A stretch of 64,000 nucleotides of DNA, taken from positions 8,610,406 through 8,674,405 of the forward strand of contig NC_083649.1 in the NCBI RefSeq assembly GCF_963576545.1, given 5' to 3'. Origin of the DNA: Limanda limanda. Lineage: Eukaryota > Chordata > Actinopteri > Pleuronectiformes > Pleuronectidae. The notes under the pieces are model-generated. The model was not told where the DNA came from and searched no databases. It was given only the letters and a program-made list of their open reading frames with translations. Numbering within the stretch: position 1 is the stretch's first letter; the number at the start of each line of letters is the position of its first letter. Of this stretch, positions 12,829 to 26,200 are shown in pieces. The position numbers and the translations under genes are program-made.

Positions 12829-14995
12829 CCTTATGGTAGTTTATCTGCAAGCAAGTAAAAATGGTCCGTGCACAACTGCACAGATAAGGAAAAATTATTT
12901 TTTTTATTTTTTTTATTAATTACCTCTTTAAATCTCAAATGAAAAACCTTGATTAGATAATATTAATATATGTGTGTATTACTTTTAGTTCGCCCATACT
13001 TCATTCCAACACAACGATCACGCCTTTAGTTCTCTCCATTCACCACTAGACTGACAGAGCTGTCAAAGTGACCCGCCCTCCTCGCTGTCAAACTGGAACC
13101 AGTTGGCAAATCCCGTTATAATAAACCCGGAAACTGGTGGGAATTGAAAATCCCTTTATTCATTTCATGATGCGACCCGTAAGGTGTCATTTCACATAAA
13201 ACTCACTGATCCGAGATTTGTTCTCGTTTTGTAAGTCCGTTCATATTTTTCTCACTTCCACATGTAACCGTAAAAGTTGTCTTTTAAGTAAAAAAATAAA
13301 ACATGAACTAAAGCTCAGTCTTGTGTGGGACTCTTCACCGTGAACTCACTGGCCTCAGAAACCATGACTCGTGTTTTTGCAAAAAAAAATGCAAAATAAA
13401 ATTAATCACCATATATAAATATCATGTGTATTAAGAATAGGGCTTCGGGAAACAACTCGTACCATTCGTGTTCGTGTTTTCATGAAAAAACAACTTTTAC
13501 ACAAAAAAGAGACAAAACACACAAAAGACGTATTTATTGTAAAGTAAAACACACAAAACTGCGTCGGGATGTGATCTAACACTCGTTTCCTTCATGTCTT
13601 CCATCTCCGTCATTCTGGGAAAAAATCCGAACTGTTTTAAAAATGTGTTTTAAAACGCGTTATATTTCCTCTATATTCGCCCATGAATCGCTACAGCAAG
13701 TCCCCAAGTAAAGCTGCGTCGAGCGAAGTAGTAATGGCGCATAGGCTCTCGTTGAGGAAAAGGAGGTCAACAACGACAGCAATATTTCTTCTTCCATTTT
13801 GTGAGAATGCCTTCCTCATGAAAGAAAGTCCCCCTCAAATGTCTCCGCCCGCCCTTCAGATCGCTTTGCAACACCACGGATAAGCTCGAAAAGCCGGCGA
13901 TCCTGGCAAAATATTTCCCCCGATGCATTTCTATTGCACTGGCCGCCTTGTATAGTAATACACTGGGTCTGCGCTGAGTCTATGAGCCACTGCCTGGGTT
14001 CCTATGAGCTCCTAATGGCCGCTCGTCTTCATCCACTAACATGGAGAATATGGCTCCTTCTCTTTGTGTCAGCGCACAGCCATTGCACTGCATGCAATAG
14101 AGGGCAGCGCGACCGCGGCGACCACTTGACTTCAGAGCCCGATTTAAAGCCCTTGTCAGCGGGGGAAAAATCCCGCGATGGTGTCGTTGGAACAAGGGGA
14201 GTCTGGGCTTTCTTTTGCCGTCAAAAAATGCCACAGTTGCGCGTTCGCTTTTCTAGAAAAGCAGGTTAGAAAAAGTTGAAGTTGAACTGCGCCTCTGTGT
14301 CGCTGGCTTCCCATCTGCCTCGCTGCCTGGTTTCCTATGCGAACACAGTCAGCCATTACAGTGAAAAGCGCAGATCGTGAGGCAATTTTTCCACCTTCTT
14401 CTCGGCTGAGTTCAAGCTCACAAACCCACGGACGTGTGCGTGTTGTCACGTCCTCTCTTTTTCCCGTGTTTCCCCGTATTTCCCCCCTCTTTCCCCGGGA
14501 GCCGCAGTCATTCAGCCTCGCAATGCAATGCACTGCAATGGCGAGCTAACGGGGATCTTCTACCATTGTCGCTAACAGCGTTCGTCCGCTCGACATTTAC
14601 GGAATTTTCACGCGATAACCACCGTTCGACTCGCCTCGATTTTCAACACACAACACGACGGCAACATACAGAATTAATTCTATTCGGCAGAATCGAGTGT
14701 TTTCGTCGAATTCGCTCAAGGTTAATATTATTTTCCAGCCCATTTTTTCTCCCCCTTTACAAAGCGTCTGCCTCTCACTCCCAGGCACAGCAACGTCAGC
14801 TGCCAGGCGCCGGCTATTTAATTTCCCTTTTTGTTGTTGTTGTGTTTTTTACACGGTTTTGCACACAGAAAAAACACACAAATGACAAAATGTGTTAAAT
14901 TCGACTCTGGTTAACACGCAGAGATCTTAACAATGGCTTTTTCCATGATTTCCCCCCGATTCCGGACAGTTTGAGTGTTGCAGAGTGATACTCAC

Positions 14996-15200
14996 CGAGG
15001 GACAGTCTCCAGATCTCAGTGCTCTGCAATGGCTGTGTGTGAGGGAGCAGCGATACGCAATGTCTTCAGTCTGCAGCTCGCTAACATTACTCTCCACGGG
15101 GCCCGCAGCTGATTGGCCGGCGCCCGGTGTGCCGGGGCTGCGATTGGCCGCCGGCTTTTCATTGTCCTAATGGAAGACGCGCTCTGATTGGCCGCCTTTT
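14996..15200 (-). promoter_or_regulatory. hmgb1 non-coding first exon and CCAAT promoter
   Basis: A good donor (CTCG|GTGAGT on the minus strand) ends a 5' non-coding exon at 14996, giving a 2.15-kb first intron to the acceptor before 12844. Upstream, three copies of GGCCAATC on the minus strand lie at 15111-15118, 15142-15149 and 15186-15193, i.e. NF-Y type CCAAT boxes in a GC-rich setting. No clear TATA box is seen. The start of transcription is inferred to lie around 15.03-15.09 kb. Confidence 0.7.
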
Positions 15201-15249
15201 GTGAAACGTCACCCAAGTTTTGCGAGGCGCGTTGATATGAAACACACAA

Positions 15250-18200
15250 CGCGTGGCGTGCGGGGATCCGCTGGTAGTAGTGAGCAGGGTGTTCGCCATA
15301 GTATTCACTTCACTACGTGGAGAGCAGTGCATGCACAGTGGAGGAGTTCAGTGAATGATCCCAATGCATGAGCCAACGCCCCCCCTCTCTCCTCATCCCT
15401 ACCCCCCCCCCCAACGACCACCTCCATGGTGCGTTCCTCTGCAGCACACGTGAGCTTATTTGCACAATTATACCTGGGGTGGGTGGGTGGGGAGGGAGGG
15501 GGGGAAGTGCGTGGGGAGAACTTTGCGTGTTTCTCGTTCTGGATGGGACGTGTTGAGGGTTTCGCGTTGGAGTGACAGCACGATTTGAACACAGCTGATC
15601 ATATTGTCCCTTTGATTGCTGTGCTAAGTGGATCATTTTCATTTTCAACCCCTGGCTGGAAAAAATTAAACATCCCCCTTGTTTAAGATGATATGTTTTT
15701 TAAATTCTCTTACTATCTCTTGATTATGTGTGTCATTAAAGATTATGTTTACTTGGTGCTGTGGTTGTTTACATATGAGTCTGCAGTCCTCATTATGATA
15801 ATCAGACCCATGATAAAGGTATTAAATAGGTATAAATATATTATTTTTCATGTTTCTCTGCACAATGTGTTGCTGTGCCTCATTCATATGGGGCTTCATA
15901 TAGTTGATTGAAATCGTGTAGCTGATTGCAGGATGATAGTGACTCCAGCTCAGTTCAAACACAGATCAATACGATCTAAGGGTTGCACTGTTCGGTTTAA
16001 GACAAAGATAAAGCAGTTTTCTTTAGGCAACATAATAATTTAATCCCACAGGAATTTATTTTCTAGTAGCAAATAGTCCAGTACTGTTTGCAGGTCTGTT
16101 TCCATATAATTCCATATGATTCCACAATGATAAAAATGTCTGTATCATAGTCTCAATGCAGATTTCTTTTGATGTTTAACCCCAAACTCTGTGCAGTGCA
16201 GTGAAATGGTTAAAGCACTAAATTACAAAAAACTCAAATAGGAAAATGACAACAATGATAAATTAATTAATTACAAAGTAACCCACTGTCTCCAGCTATA
16301 TTAGGCTATATAAACAGAATAGGGCTTTCACACACTTTCATATGTATTTTTAAATTGTAAAGGCTGTTGTTCCAGATGTGTAACCACTGTATTACCAATA
16401 CTAACATCATCCTTCCAATTGATGATTTCACACAGACTAAAGGACAGAATACATCTCATCAAAGGTTTTTTTTGAGTTTTTGCACGTTTTTATCTCTCAT
16501 GCATATCTGGTATTAATTAAACAATGTATCTTAATCTTAATCTTATATCACTGTGTTTTTGTAAAGTTGAATAATTCAGCTTCCTACCTGTACCAAGAGG
16601 TGTTAGGAGATTGTGTTTGTTTATCAGATCGATGACAGGTGTTGCACATTCATGCTATTCAAACACACCTAATGACTTTAATTACGTTAATGACTTTAAT
16701 GACATTAATGACATTAATGACCCTGTGACTTTGATCTTTCACCAGGATAAGGTGCCAATTTTTTTTAATGAGTGTATCTTGCATATTAACCGTATTGTTT
16801 CGGTGTTTACTGATATGTTACTAATACAGACATTAAAACGTTTGCTGTGTATTATACTGAAGGAGGGGGTAACATCTATTTATCATTATTATCATTTTTT
16901 TTACTATAAAGAAAATGTGAATCTGTGTAGATTCATATTTCAGGTACCATTCAGATTTCTGTGACCCAGTGACCCGAGCTCTAGCGCCACCATTAGGCCA
17001 AGCTTAAGAACAATTGATGATTCTTTGGCCAGGGCAGGTCTACAAAACAAATCTGCTAAATGATTTGAAGCCAATAAAGAGACATTTTTCCAGACGACTT
17101 GCACTCTTTGCTCCAAGTGGAGGTAATGTAATCATCTGAAAGGCTTGTCTTGTCTTGTCTGTTGAAATGCAGTGGTAGGGGGTGGGGTGCTACGATCAAG
17201 AAAATGTCCATGTTCATTATGACTTGCAGAATACAGTCATATACCTACAGGGGATAATCCTGTATGTGCTTGACACTGGTTAATTATCTATCTGAACATT
17301 TTAATAGGGAAATTGGGTTTTAATAATTAGGCCTCCGCTAAGCAGCACGTACAGAAACAAAGAAAAATGGCTGACACAGAGTTTATTCTTATCCCTGAAT
17401 TAAGAATGGGAAGGGTGAACTGATTCCAAATGCCAATCACAACCCAGACTCAGGCCACATGTCTGCCTGGGATGCTGCCTGTCTGTGTCTCATTTTTTGC
17501 ACCAGGAGATGCCACGGCAGGCAGAAAGCTGGAGCCCGATGGAGGCGGCTGGTTTATGCATTCTAATGAGTGCTCCCTGGGAAAGATATGCAAATTCATT
17601 TTGTCATCAGGAGGAAAAATAGAGGACAGGAGAGCAGCAGATCCAGGAGGGGCTTATAGGGGAGAGGAGGGCACATGCAAGAGGCGGGATTGGGTGGAGA
17701 TAACGTGTGAGCGCTTGAATGTCTCTGCATGTGTGGGCTGGAGGGGAAGGGGGGGGGGGTGTTCAGGAGCAGGAGGTGTCAGAGCTGGGGCAATATTATA
17801 AAACCAGAGCGAGGGACATATGTATCCCCCCCACCCAGCCATTCCCATCCAACCAGCTCCACCCCTCCACTTATCCCACAGCCAAAGACAGTATAGGTCC
17901 AATACATATTTAGACACAAAATTACACAACTGACTTTAGACAATGACACATTTTCATCTTTATTAGGTTATTCTACGTCAGTTAGAAGGTATATATATAA
18001 AATACTGAATAATTATAAATTGATTAATTAATTATTACCTTATTATAAACAAAATTATGTTTTTCATATATTTCAATATTTTTTACACGTACATCACAGA
18101 GAGATATACATCTTACAATTTCATTGCACCTGAGAATGATGACAATACAGATTTATTAGAATTTTGGATTAACAGATAGCCAAAACAAAAAGTATGAAAC

Positions 18201-18370
18201 GACTTTAAAAGCTGTTTATATAGTTTAGTTCACTTTCAGAAAACATATCATGCAAAGTTTACAGTCCTGCTCTAAAAAATAAATAATAATAACGTCGAAT
18301 ATAAGACACAATAGTGACTATTCAAGGAAATTGTATTGTCCTTTTTCCAAAACAGATGGATCTCACCCAT
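15250..18370. other. hmgb1-uspl1 intergenic region
   Basis: The two genes are divergent and share this 3-kb spacer. I see no coding exon. It holds a G-quadruplex-type run at 15476-15504, a short tandem array near 16670-16722, AT-rich DNA at 17.9-18.3 kb and, at 17.43-17.65 kb, a higher-GC stretch with an octamer-like ATGCAAAT on the plus strand near 17588. Confidence 0.6.
16670..16724. repeat. Short tandem array, unit about 12 bp
   Basis: Four to five variants of 'aatgacattaat/aatgactttaat' in a row. Confidence 0.85.
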
Positions 18371-18599
18371 ATCCTATTGAATATTCGGAGCTGCTGTTAA
18401 TAAGCATTGGAGATAAAGATAATGAGGCTGAAACCACGTCGACGCGCTCTCACCGGTTTGCTCTGGTTTCACGGCAGCTCCATCCTGAACAATAAGAGAG
18501 TCCAGGCGGCTGCAGTTCCCCCGAGCGACCGCATGGGGCTGAGCGGAACCATTGTCTGGCAACACCACGGCGGGGGAAGACAAAGCCCGCTGCACAACC

Positions 18600-18756
18600 A
18601 ACCGGCGCATCGGAAGTAGAACGTCGGCAACACGAAACTGACAAAACGATGCACATGGACTTGCCGCGCCGGCGGGGACCGACACACACAGACATGTGTG
18701 GATGGATTCCACCGACCAGCACCGACACAGCTCTTATAATATAGCGTCTGGGATCG
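18600..18756 (+). other. Probable 5' exon of uspl1
   Basis: GC-rich, CpG-bearing sequence ending in overlapping donors (GTACGT after 18756, or GTATGA after 18760). It precedes the first recognised coding exon at 20266 and is the natural candidate for the uspl1 first exon. The 5' limit is a guess. An ATG at 18702 opens a frame discussed in the findings. Confidence 0.5.
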
Positions 18757-20069
18757 GTACGTATGATGTTAATTCATTAAAAAGTGTCGGAAGTAGGTCG
18801 GCGGCGGCTGAGAGGGACGACAGGTTTAAGCTAACGTGTTAGCATGCTAGTCGCTAGCTGCAGGGACTCAGAGTTTGGTGCGTGGAGGCTTTTTAATGGA
18901 TTAGACTGGAGCCTAAATAATTTATTATAACGATAATGCTTTAAACCGAACCTGAGGAATCTGTGTTTTGCACTTTGTTGGATTCTCTGTCTCTTCCGTG
19001 GAGGCTGCGTTCACAGCATGTGTGAGGACACTGGTGCTCGGTCTCCATTGTGTCCTGCCAGCGTCTCTTCATAAATCATAAATCATGAATCAAACAGTTA
19101 GAACCGTCAAGTGTAGTCGTTATGTATTAGTATGTCGTCAGTGCTGTTTACACTGGTTACAGCCACTCCAGCTGTAGTCGTGTATTCATTATTGTGCTTC
19201 CAGAGTAAATATCCGCCCGAGTGACCCCACGTGTCTGACAACGTGCACCTGTTTATCCTTCAGGGGACTTGTGTTGCTAGGAAACGTCTCATTAATTCCT
19301 TGTAATATCATTGATATTGGCTTAACTAGTTTTTTAAATTATCCATATAATCATTTGAAAAGATTTAAACCCCAAGATGAAATAATTGTGGACCAAAACT
19401 TTAAATGCTAATAGAATAGGTTGGACTGTATGGATAAAAACACTATGAATAATATCTACACAGTTTTTCATCATATACACACATTTGTGATCTTTACATA
19501 CTCTCAATTTGAAGTTTATTTGGAAAAACCAAGCTCAAACAACTTCACCAGTCCTGCTTAAATTCCACCTGTTATGATGACCAGTTTTTGTTTAAACTGT
19601 TTTAGAGAGGTGTGTGTGTGATGGAAGATTATGAATGTAGTCTGATGAATTGTATTACATTATACCAACAGGTGTTTTTATTATTTACCACCTCTTCTAG
19701 CGCTGAGGGTAGACTGAAAACACATCTGTGCAATGCAGGACAGTTCAACAGCACCACATTCAATTATATTTTTATATAATTGTAATTTTTTAACCTTTCA
19801 AAGGTAAACACTATCACACGCCTTTTGTATAAGACGGATTCAGCTTTAGTTTGTTTAATGTCGTGATAAAGTGAACTGGAAGGAAAGTCAAACCAGAAAC
19901 CTTTTGTTAAACATATTAATATTAACCAGTTGGGAATGGCCCCTTTGCTGAATACCTGTCAAATCAAGGTACGTCATGAATTCTATCCCAACATTTTGCA
20001 AATGTGATAATACTGCCAAGCACCTTGTAGCCTGTTGATTTGCAACATGTCCTGCAATATAAGCAGATA

Positions 20070-20092
20070 TATATATATATATATATATATAT
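20070..20092. repeat. (AT)n microsatellite
   Basis: About 22 bp of alternating AT in uspl1 intron 1. Confidence 0.9.
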
Positions 20093-20296
20093 TTAAAAAA
20101 AGGATGGCCTCCACTGTATAAGATGAAGTAAAAGAATAATCTTGGTTGACAAATTTCGAATGTTTTATGGTCTCACCTGAATGTGAAGAGCTTTATCTTG
20201 TAAATTTCACAACTTGTGCACTTTAACTAACATGCGCCATGTGTTGCTGTTTTTTTCCCCCTCAGCTCCTTCAGAATCGTACCAGGTTGCAATGGC

Positions 20297-23200
20297 ATGG
20301 TAATGATTGTTGACTGGTACCGGACGGCTGTGGACCAGAAGAGCAGCAGGGGTTTGCCAATGACTGGTGAAGACACTGGTTTGGGGGCTTTGGCCTCACC
20401 ACTGGCAGGGTATTTGGGAAAAGTCAGTACAGCTCATCCTTCTCTAGCAGTGGTCACTTGCGCAAAGCTGAATTACATTTGAAAAACACTGTGACTTGGC
20501 AGTCCCAATCCAAATTTAACCAAAGGAAAGAAACTCTAACGGAAATCTTTGAAAGTAAAAGGCGAAAGTACTTGGGCAGGCTTGAAGCCGCCAATGATAT
20601 GAAACATGGTTATTCTGAAGGTGTTAATTTGAAAGAAAAATTATTTGACATCTGCTGATTCTGAAAATTCTAAATTCACACAATGATGAGCAGAAATCTG
20701 AAGTCACGAAATCAACAAAAATTCAAACACATTTTTTACCTGATAGTCACTTTAAGCAGTTCTTACTTGACCTTGTTGTCTCCACTTCTGCAAGGTAAAC
20801 CAAGTAAGACCTTCCTAATTAACTGATGCAATTGTACAAATATATATGTAAATGTTATTGGAAGAATCAAACGATGAATGTGTTTGACAGTAGATGGTTT
20901 GTTGACGCCTGACTCAACCTAATCAATGTTTTTGTCACTTCACTTTTTCTTTTAAACAAAAGGTTCAGGAAAGAGCTGCATCACTGGAGCATTGTCCCTG
21001 GTGCACTTCAAAGGGCTTGACCTATCCTCTGCGCTCCTACCGCATCAACCTCCAGGAGTCAATCACCCTCTGCACAAACCCACAGGTACGTCCCATCACA
21101 GCTGTGTCACACCTTCCACTAATCAGCAATGTACCGTGTCTTTTGTGTTAACCTTTCTGTTTCCATGCCCCACACAGTGCCTCTTCCCTCTGGTCAGTCA
21201 CTCCTTGGAAGATGTTTTGGCTAGATTGGTTCCTGTGGAGCCCACGGTTGGGAACAAACGAAAAAGTCCCTTGCCACTGGAAGAGGAAGAGCCGATTATA
21301 CCCTCCCCCAAACGCCACCGATCAAGTGAACTTGATAGTTTTGGGACACCAAATGGTACCGACACGCTTTACCGCCAAGCAGAGCGCTGTGCTGTCAGTA
21401 ATGGCCAACACGCGGGACCCGAGGCAGATGGTGAAAAGGTTAATGGATACAATGGGGTCTTTGATTGTCCAGCTGCAGAGACCGTGGGGGCATCGCTGCA
21501 GGTTGAGGATGTTGTTCTGGAGATGGAAACAGACAGTGCTGCCTCTACGGAAGGTTTTGCTCCTCCTGGATGCTCGGCCTCGGCTGGACACCTGCAGAGC
21601 ACATCAGGAGCCTTGTTGACTGCTGCTGGGGATCGTTGTGCGGCTCTCGGTATGTCAGAGGCAGAGGAGGACTCCCCGCAGGTGAAGATTCACCCTGAGG
21701 TGCTGAACAGACGCTGCAGTCTGGTCACTAATCAGTCCAACTCCACAAATGTGGCCATTTATTCAACTGAAATCAATGGTCCATCGCTTCAGCGCAAGGA
21801 GCAGACTGCAGGAACGGAGCAGAAATCACTGACAGCCGACGTCATCAAGGACCTAGCAGACTTTAAATTAGAAACTCAGGATATTTCTCCTACCTCAAAG
21901 AAGCTTGTATCGGCTCCAAATCATCTTTTCTGGCGGAACAGGGACAAGCTGTGTTGGCTGGACTCGCTGCTTGCTGCTCTGGTAAACTGTAAGAGCTTGG
22001 GAAAATGTAAACCTCGAGACGAGCCTCAGCGATCATCTGTCTGGCAGCTGATGAGAGAATATGAGGACATTTGTTCTGCCGTTCAAGTCCATCAACAGAC
22101 CAACAGTGGTAAGTTTAACGATGATCTGCATTGTACCTGTGTGTCGTCTTACCGAAGTTTTTTTGGTCTTGCTGCATTTACAACCATCATAAAACTAGAA
22201 ACTAATTTCCCATTTGCTTATATAGTTTTTGTTTTACAAAAAATACTGAATAGAAACTGCTAATTTCGATAAAAGTCATAAATCTTTCCTCGTAGATTGA
22301 GTTGCTCTTATTTTAACATATCTACCTCTGAGGTTTATTCTGCCATTTCAATGTGATGTTTATTTTTGTGCTGTTAAAAACATTGAACTATAACATGTAT
22401 CAACACCACTCGCCTCCATTGTATTGGCGATTACAATGAGATGGCAGCAGATGTTTGAGAGGCGGATACATCAAGAAACTGAAAGCATTACTCACTAACA
22501 CAATGGTTAATTGTTTGTCTAGCTAGTTTTTTTTGTGTAATTATTTAACACAATACGATGCTTTTACGTGAAGTAATTTATCTGAATCTGCTCTCTGTCT
22601 AGATGGTTTGGTGAAGGTGCCAAATCATGTGCTGCAAACGGCCAGCGAAGATCTACACAGTCTCAGGATGTCGGTCTTCAAACTGCTGCAGCCGAAGCTG
22701 CACTGCAAGCTGGGTAAGCTTATTCCCTGAAGCTGTACAAGGATGTGAGGCAGCAGCCAAACAAAAAACAATTCAATTCGAGAAATGGGTTTGCACAATC
22801 TTAGTTATTGTCTGTTTCCACTGACTTACTGTGGTAATTCCAGGTAGTAAAAACAGTGGCATCAACTAAAGCACATACCGTCTCCAAGGCCCAACAGTCC
22901 CCTTAAATTCAATAAAGCTGCACCAAATTAAACAAACTCGTAGATCAGGCTCCCTTAATTTGCTGCAAATTATTAAATTTGCTCAAAATTATTAAATTTG
23001 TTGCAAATTATTAAATTTGCAGGCAGTGCTTTTAAGGCTGATGGGGAAAAAACGCAGTGTTCTAAAAATGGCTGTAAAACTTTACAGCTTCTGATCACAA
23101 AACACCGGTGGTGTTTCCTTCTGTGCTGAATGTTATGTGTTCATGTGGGAAGAGCAAGTTACAGCGCCACACAATTCCAAGTCTTGCAGGTCAGTGGTCA

Positions 23201-26200
23201 GCTATGGAACTGCAATGAGCCCAGTAATGTCTCTCCATGTCAGTTGTAGTCTGTGAACGGCACAAATTCAAGAAGGAAACGTGAGTCAGGCAGACACAGT
23301 GATGTATTATTTATATTCCTTGAGGCTGTACTGTAGTTTTAGAGAACACCACCGTAACATGAGATCTGCCTGTTGCACGTTAGCTGACGAATGCTGCGGG
23401 CTAGCTTTCATGGACACTTGCTTTTCCTTGACACTTCTGGTGGTTGCCTGTGTTTATCCCGCTTGCCCGCCGTGGCAAATCAGATCTTTCTCTTGAGATC
23501 TGGAGGTGAATGTAAAGGAAAAGTGAGCACTTGAATTTTGCATAACATGATAATCATGTGATCGAAAATAGGTTTTATGTTCAAGTCAATTAAGCTTTAT
23601 TGGCAAACATGACACAACGTGAAAAACAAACTAATAAACAACAGACTTATAATATAATATAAACAACAACAGCAACAATGGTAATAACAATACTTTTAAT
23701 TGAACAGGATATTAAGAACAAAAAGAACATGCCAGGAGTGCTTGTAAAGTTAAAACATTTCTTCTTATGTCCTCCTATTTTGAGCACTCTGTCAGGAGGT
23801 GTTACAATGATGCCCTCAGTCAATGTTGTTATTCCGATTTCTTATTAAGCTTATTAATAGTTTAATGGGGTCTTAAAAAGCATTAAATGTGACTTTAATG
23901 AATGGTGCAAGAACCCTCAGTTCTCTAAATATGCCTAATTTTGTTTTTCTACCTAGATCCCTGAATTATTCCCCCAAAAATAGCTTGAAATGTAAAAAAA
24001 ATAATTATTCTTTTAAGTTAGTGACCAAAAAAATTGATAATAATAATCCTTTGCCTGCTTTTTGCTCGTTTCTACACCCAAATCGTACGAGTTCTTTCTT
24101 GGCCCATGTCCCATCCCTCCGCCCGGTTTCAAGGAAATCAGTTCTGTAGCTTTTTGCAAAATCCTGCCTAAATATAAGCAAACTAACAAATGGACAGGGG
24201 CGAAAACACAACATCAACCTTGTTACCAATTCATGCGTGTGTTAGTTAAAACGTAACACAACCATAGTGTTGGTGTCAGGAATACTGCTGCTCACAGAAG
24301 CATCCTGAGCGACTATGTGTCACAGGAGGTTTATGTCTTGCAGTGGTCTCTTGTTCTGCTCAGGATACTGTACATTTTTATTAAACATGGCCAGAAAAGC
24401 AAGAGAAAAGATACAAGTGATTCGTTGAGCCACCACTTCCTCATTGTTTTCTTGTCCTTTCTCTCTGGTGTGGAGATTGTTTAATGAAGCAGAGTGATCA
24501 TTTCAGTTTTCTATGTCTTTCTATGCTATAATGAATCTATCAAACTAAAACGTTGATTTCAAAATCCGCTATTGATCCGGTGAAGCTCATTCTTTTTAAA
24601 TCAATTTCATGGATACGTATTTTCCTTTTGAGGTAAGAGAGTCTAGAACAGACTCTCCCGGACAGATGGAGAACATTTGATGGATGCAAAGACACTAATC
24701 AAGATAAAGAAAGAAAACATTTCTTTGCACTCTGTTTGTGAAGTCACCAGCACTAATTTGAAACCAGTGCTAGATGAGCAGCAACATGCAAACAGTGCCG
24801 AGCTACTGTGAGCAGGGGAGAGCTGTCTGAGCGAATGCTTTTCAAACTCCACAACACAATGCTCCCAAGGCCCCTCAAGCCTTCTGTTCATAAATGTTAG
24901 ATTTCATAAACCCGGATGCCACTTTTTTTGCCAAACAGATAACTGTGACAAAAAGAAATATACAATGAATCTACTAGTCGGGTTTTTATTTTGCCAAATT
25001 GCAGCTACAAGATTTAATCACATGATAAATCCGGATGTAATCACAAAATATTAGATTTTCAAACAACTACAGCCCTAATTGCCTCAACTGCTGAATCCCT
25101 AGATGGAAGCAGGAGACCGCACAAGGCCGGTGTCACACTTTGAATATTAAAAATACAGAAGAATGGGGATGATGTTTAAATATAGTCAAAGGGACATACT
25201 TTTCATTTTCATGTGTGCAAACCCACGTAATCTCTGAACCACATCTCGTCCACTGATGATATGAAAGTTGAAGTGTTATTATTATCCAACCGCTGTATGT
25301 TTTGGATTTCAGGTCAGAAAGAGAGTCCGGTATTTGCCGCGCCGCTTCTGCTCTCATTGGACTCGTGGGCGGAGCCTCTCTTCCAGTCGACCTTTCAGTG
25401 GGAGTTCAAGTGCAGTGCGTGTGGAGCAGCTTCCTCAGAAAGGTAGGTGATGATCATATTCCATATTTCACTCGATTCACTGAAGAGCTTTGTCTTAACG
25501 TGAATTAGAAACTTGCCCTAGAGCTTTCACATCCAGGAGTTAGTGGTGAGATTGAAAGAAATCATGGCCGGAAGAAGAACGTCCATCACTGTTTGTTTTG
25601 GAATTAGAAAATGAACAAATGAATGAATCATTGAAAACAAGTTCTTTTGTTAAAAAAACATGTTTCAGCTCATTTATCCAAAAGTGACTGTGAACAGGGG
25701 ATTGTTGATTAGTCTCTAATAATGCTGAAAACCCTCAGCCCATTAAGCTCTGGTTATTAGCGACATGTCTCGAGAGAAAGAAAAGCATATTCAATGAGGC
25801 CGTTTGAAAAACATGTACTGAACTGCACAGAGCCTCTAGTGGTAGAATATTCTCTCCAGGGGAACGGTGCTTGGTCCTGTCTTGACAATGTTATGCTACC
25901 ACAAGTCTATCATGATTCTGTAACTGCTGTATAAACCGAGCAACCTTGTGAGGAGAAACAGTTTCCCAGAGCCCAAGGTAATGTCTTCAGATTCTTGTTT
26001 TGTCTAACCAATAGTACAAGACTCAAGGGTATGCACAGTTATATCAGACTGAGGAGGAAAAGCAAACCGTCATGTGAATATTTAGCTTTTTTTACGTGAT
26101 AAATGAAAATTTATTAGGAAACTTGTGGTTCAATAATGTTCTGTTATTCAGCCAGTTGATTAAACGCTGGAGGACGGTTTTAACAGAGACAATATTTGTC

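Noticed and set aside
13683..14898. Several overlapping open frames in GC-rich DNA
   Set aside because: They lie in hmgb1 intron 1, occur on both strands and show no protein similarity; GC-rich DNA has few stops.
20992..22263. Single 423-codon frame as one uspl1 exon
   Set aside because: The first 60 or so residues are intron or out of frame; splice sites at 21085, 21178 and 22108 give the frame that matches USPL1 on both sides.
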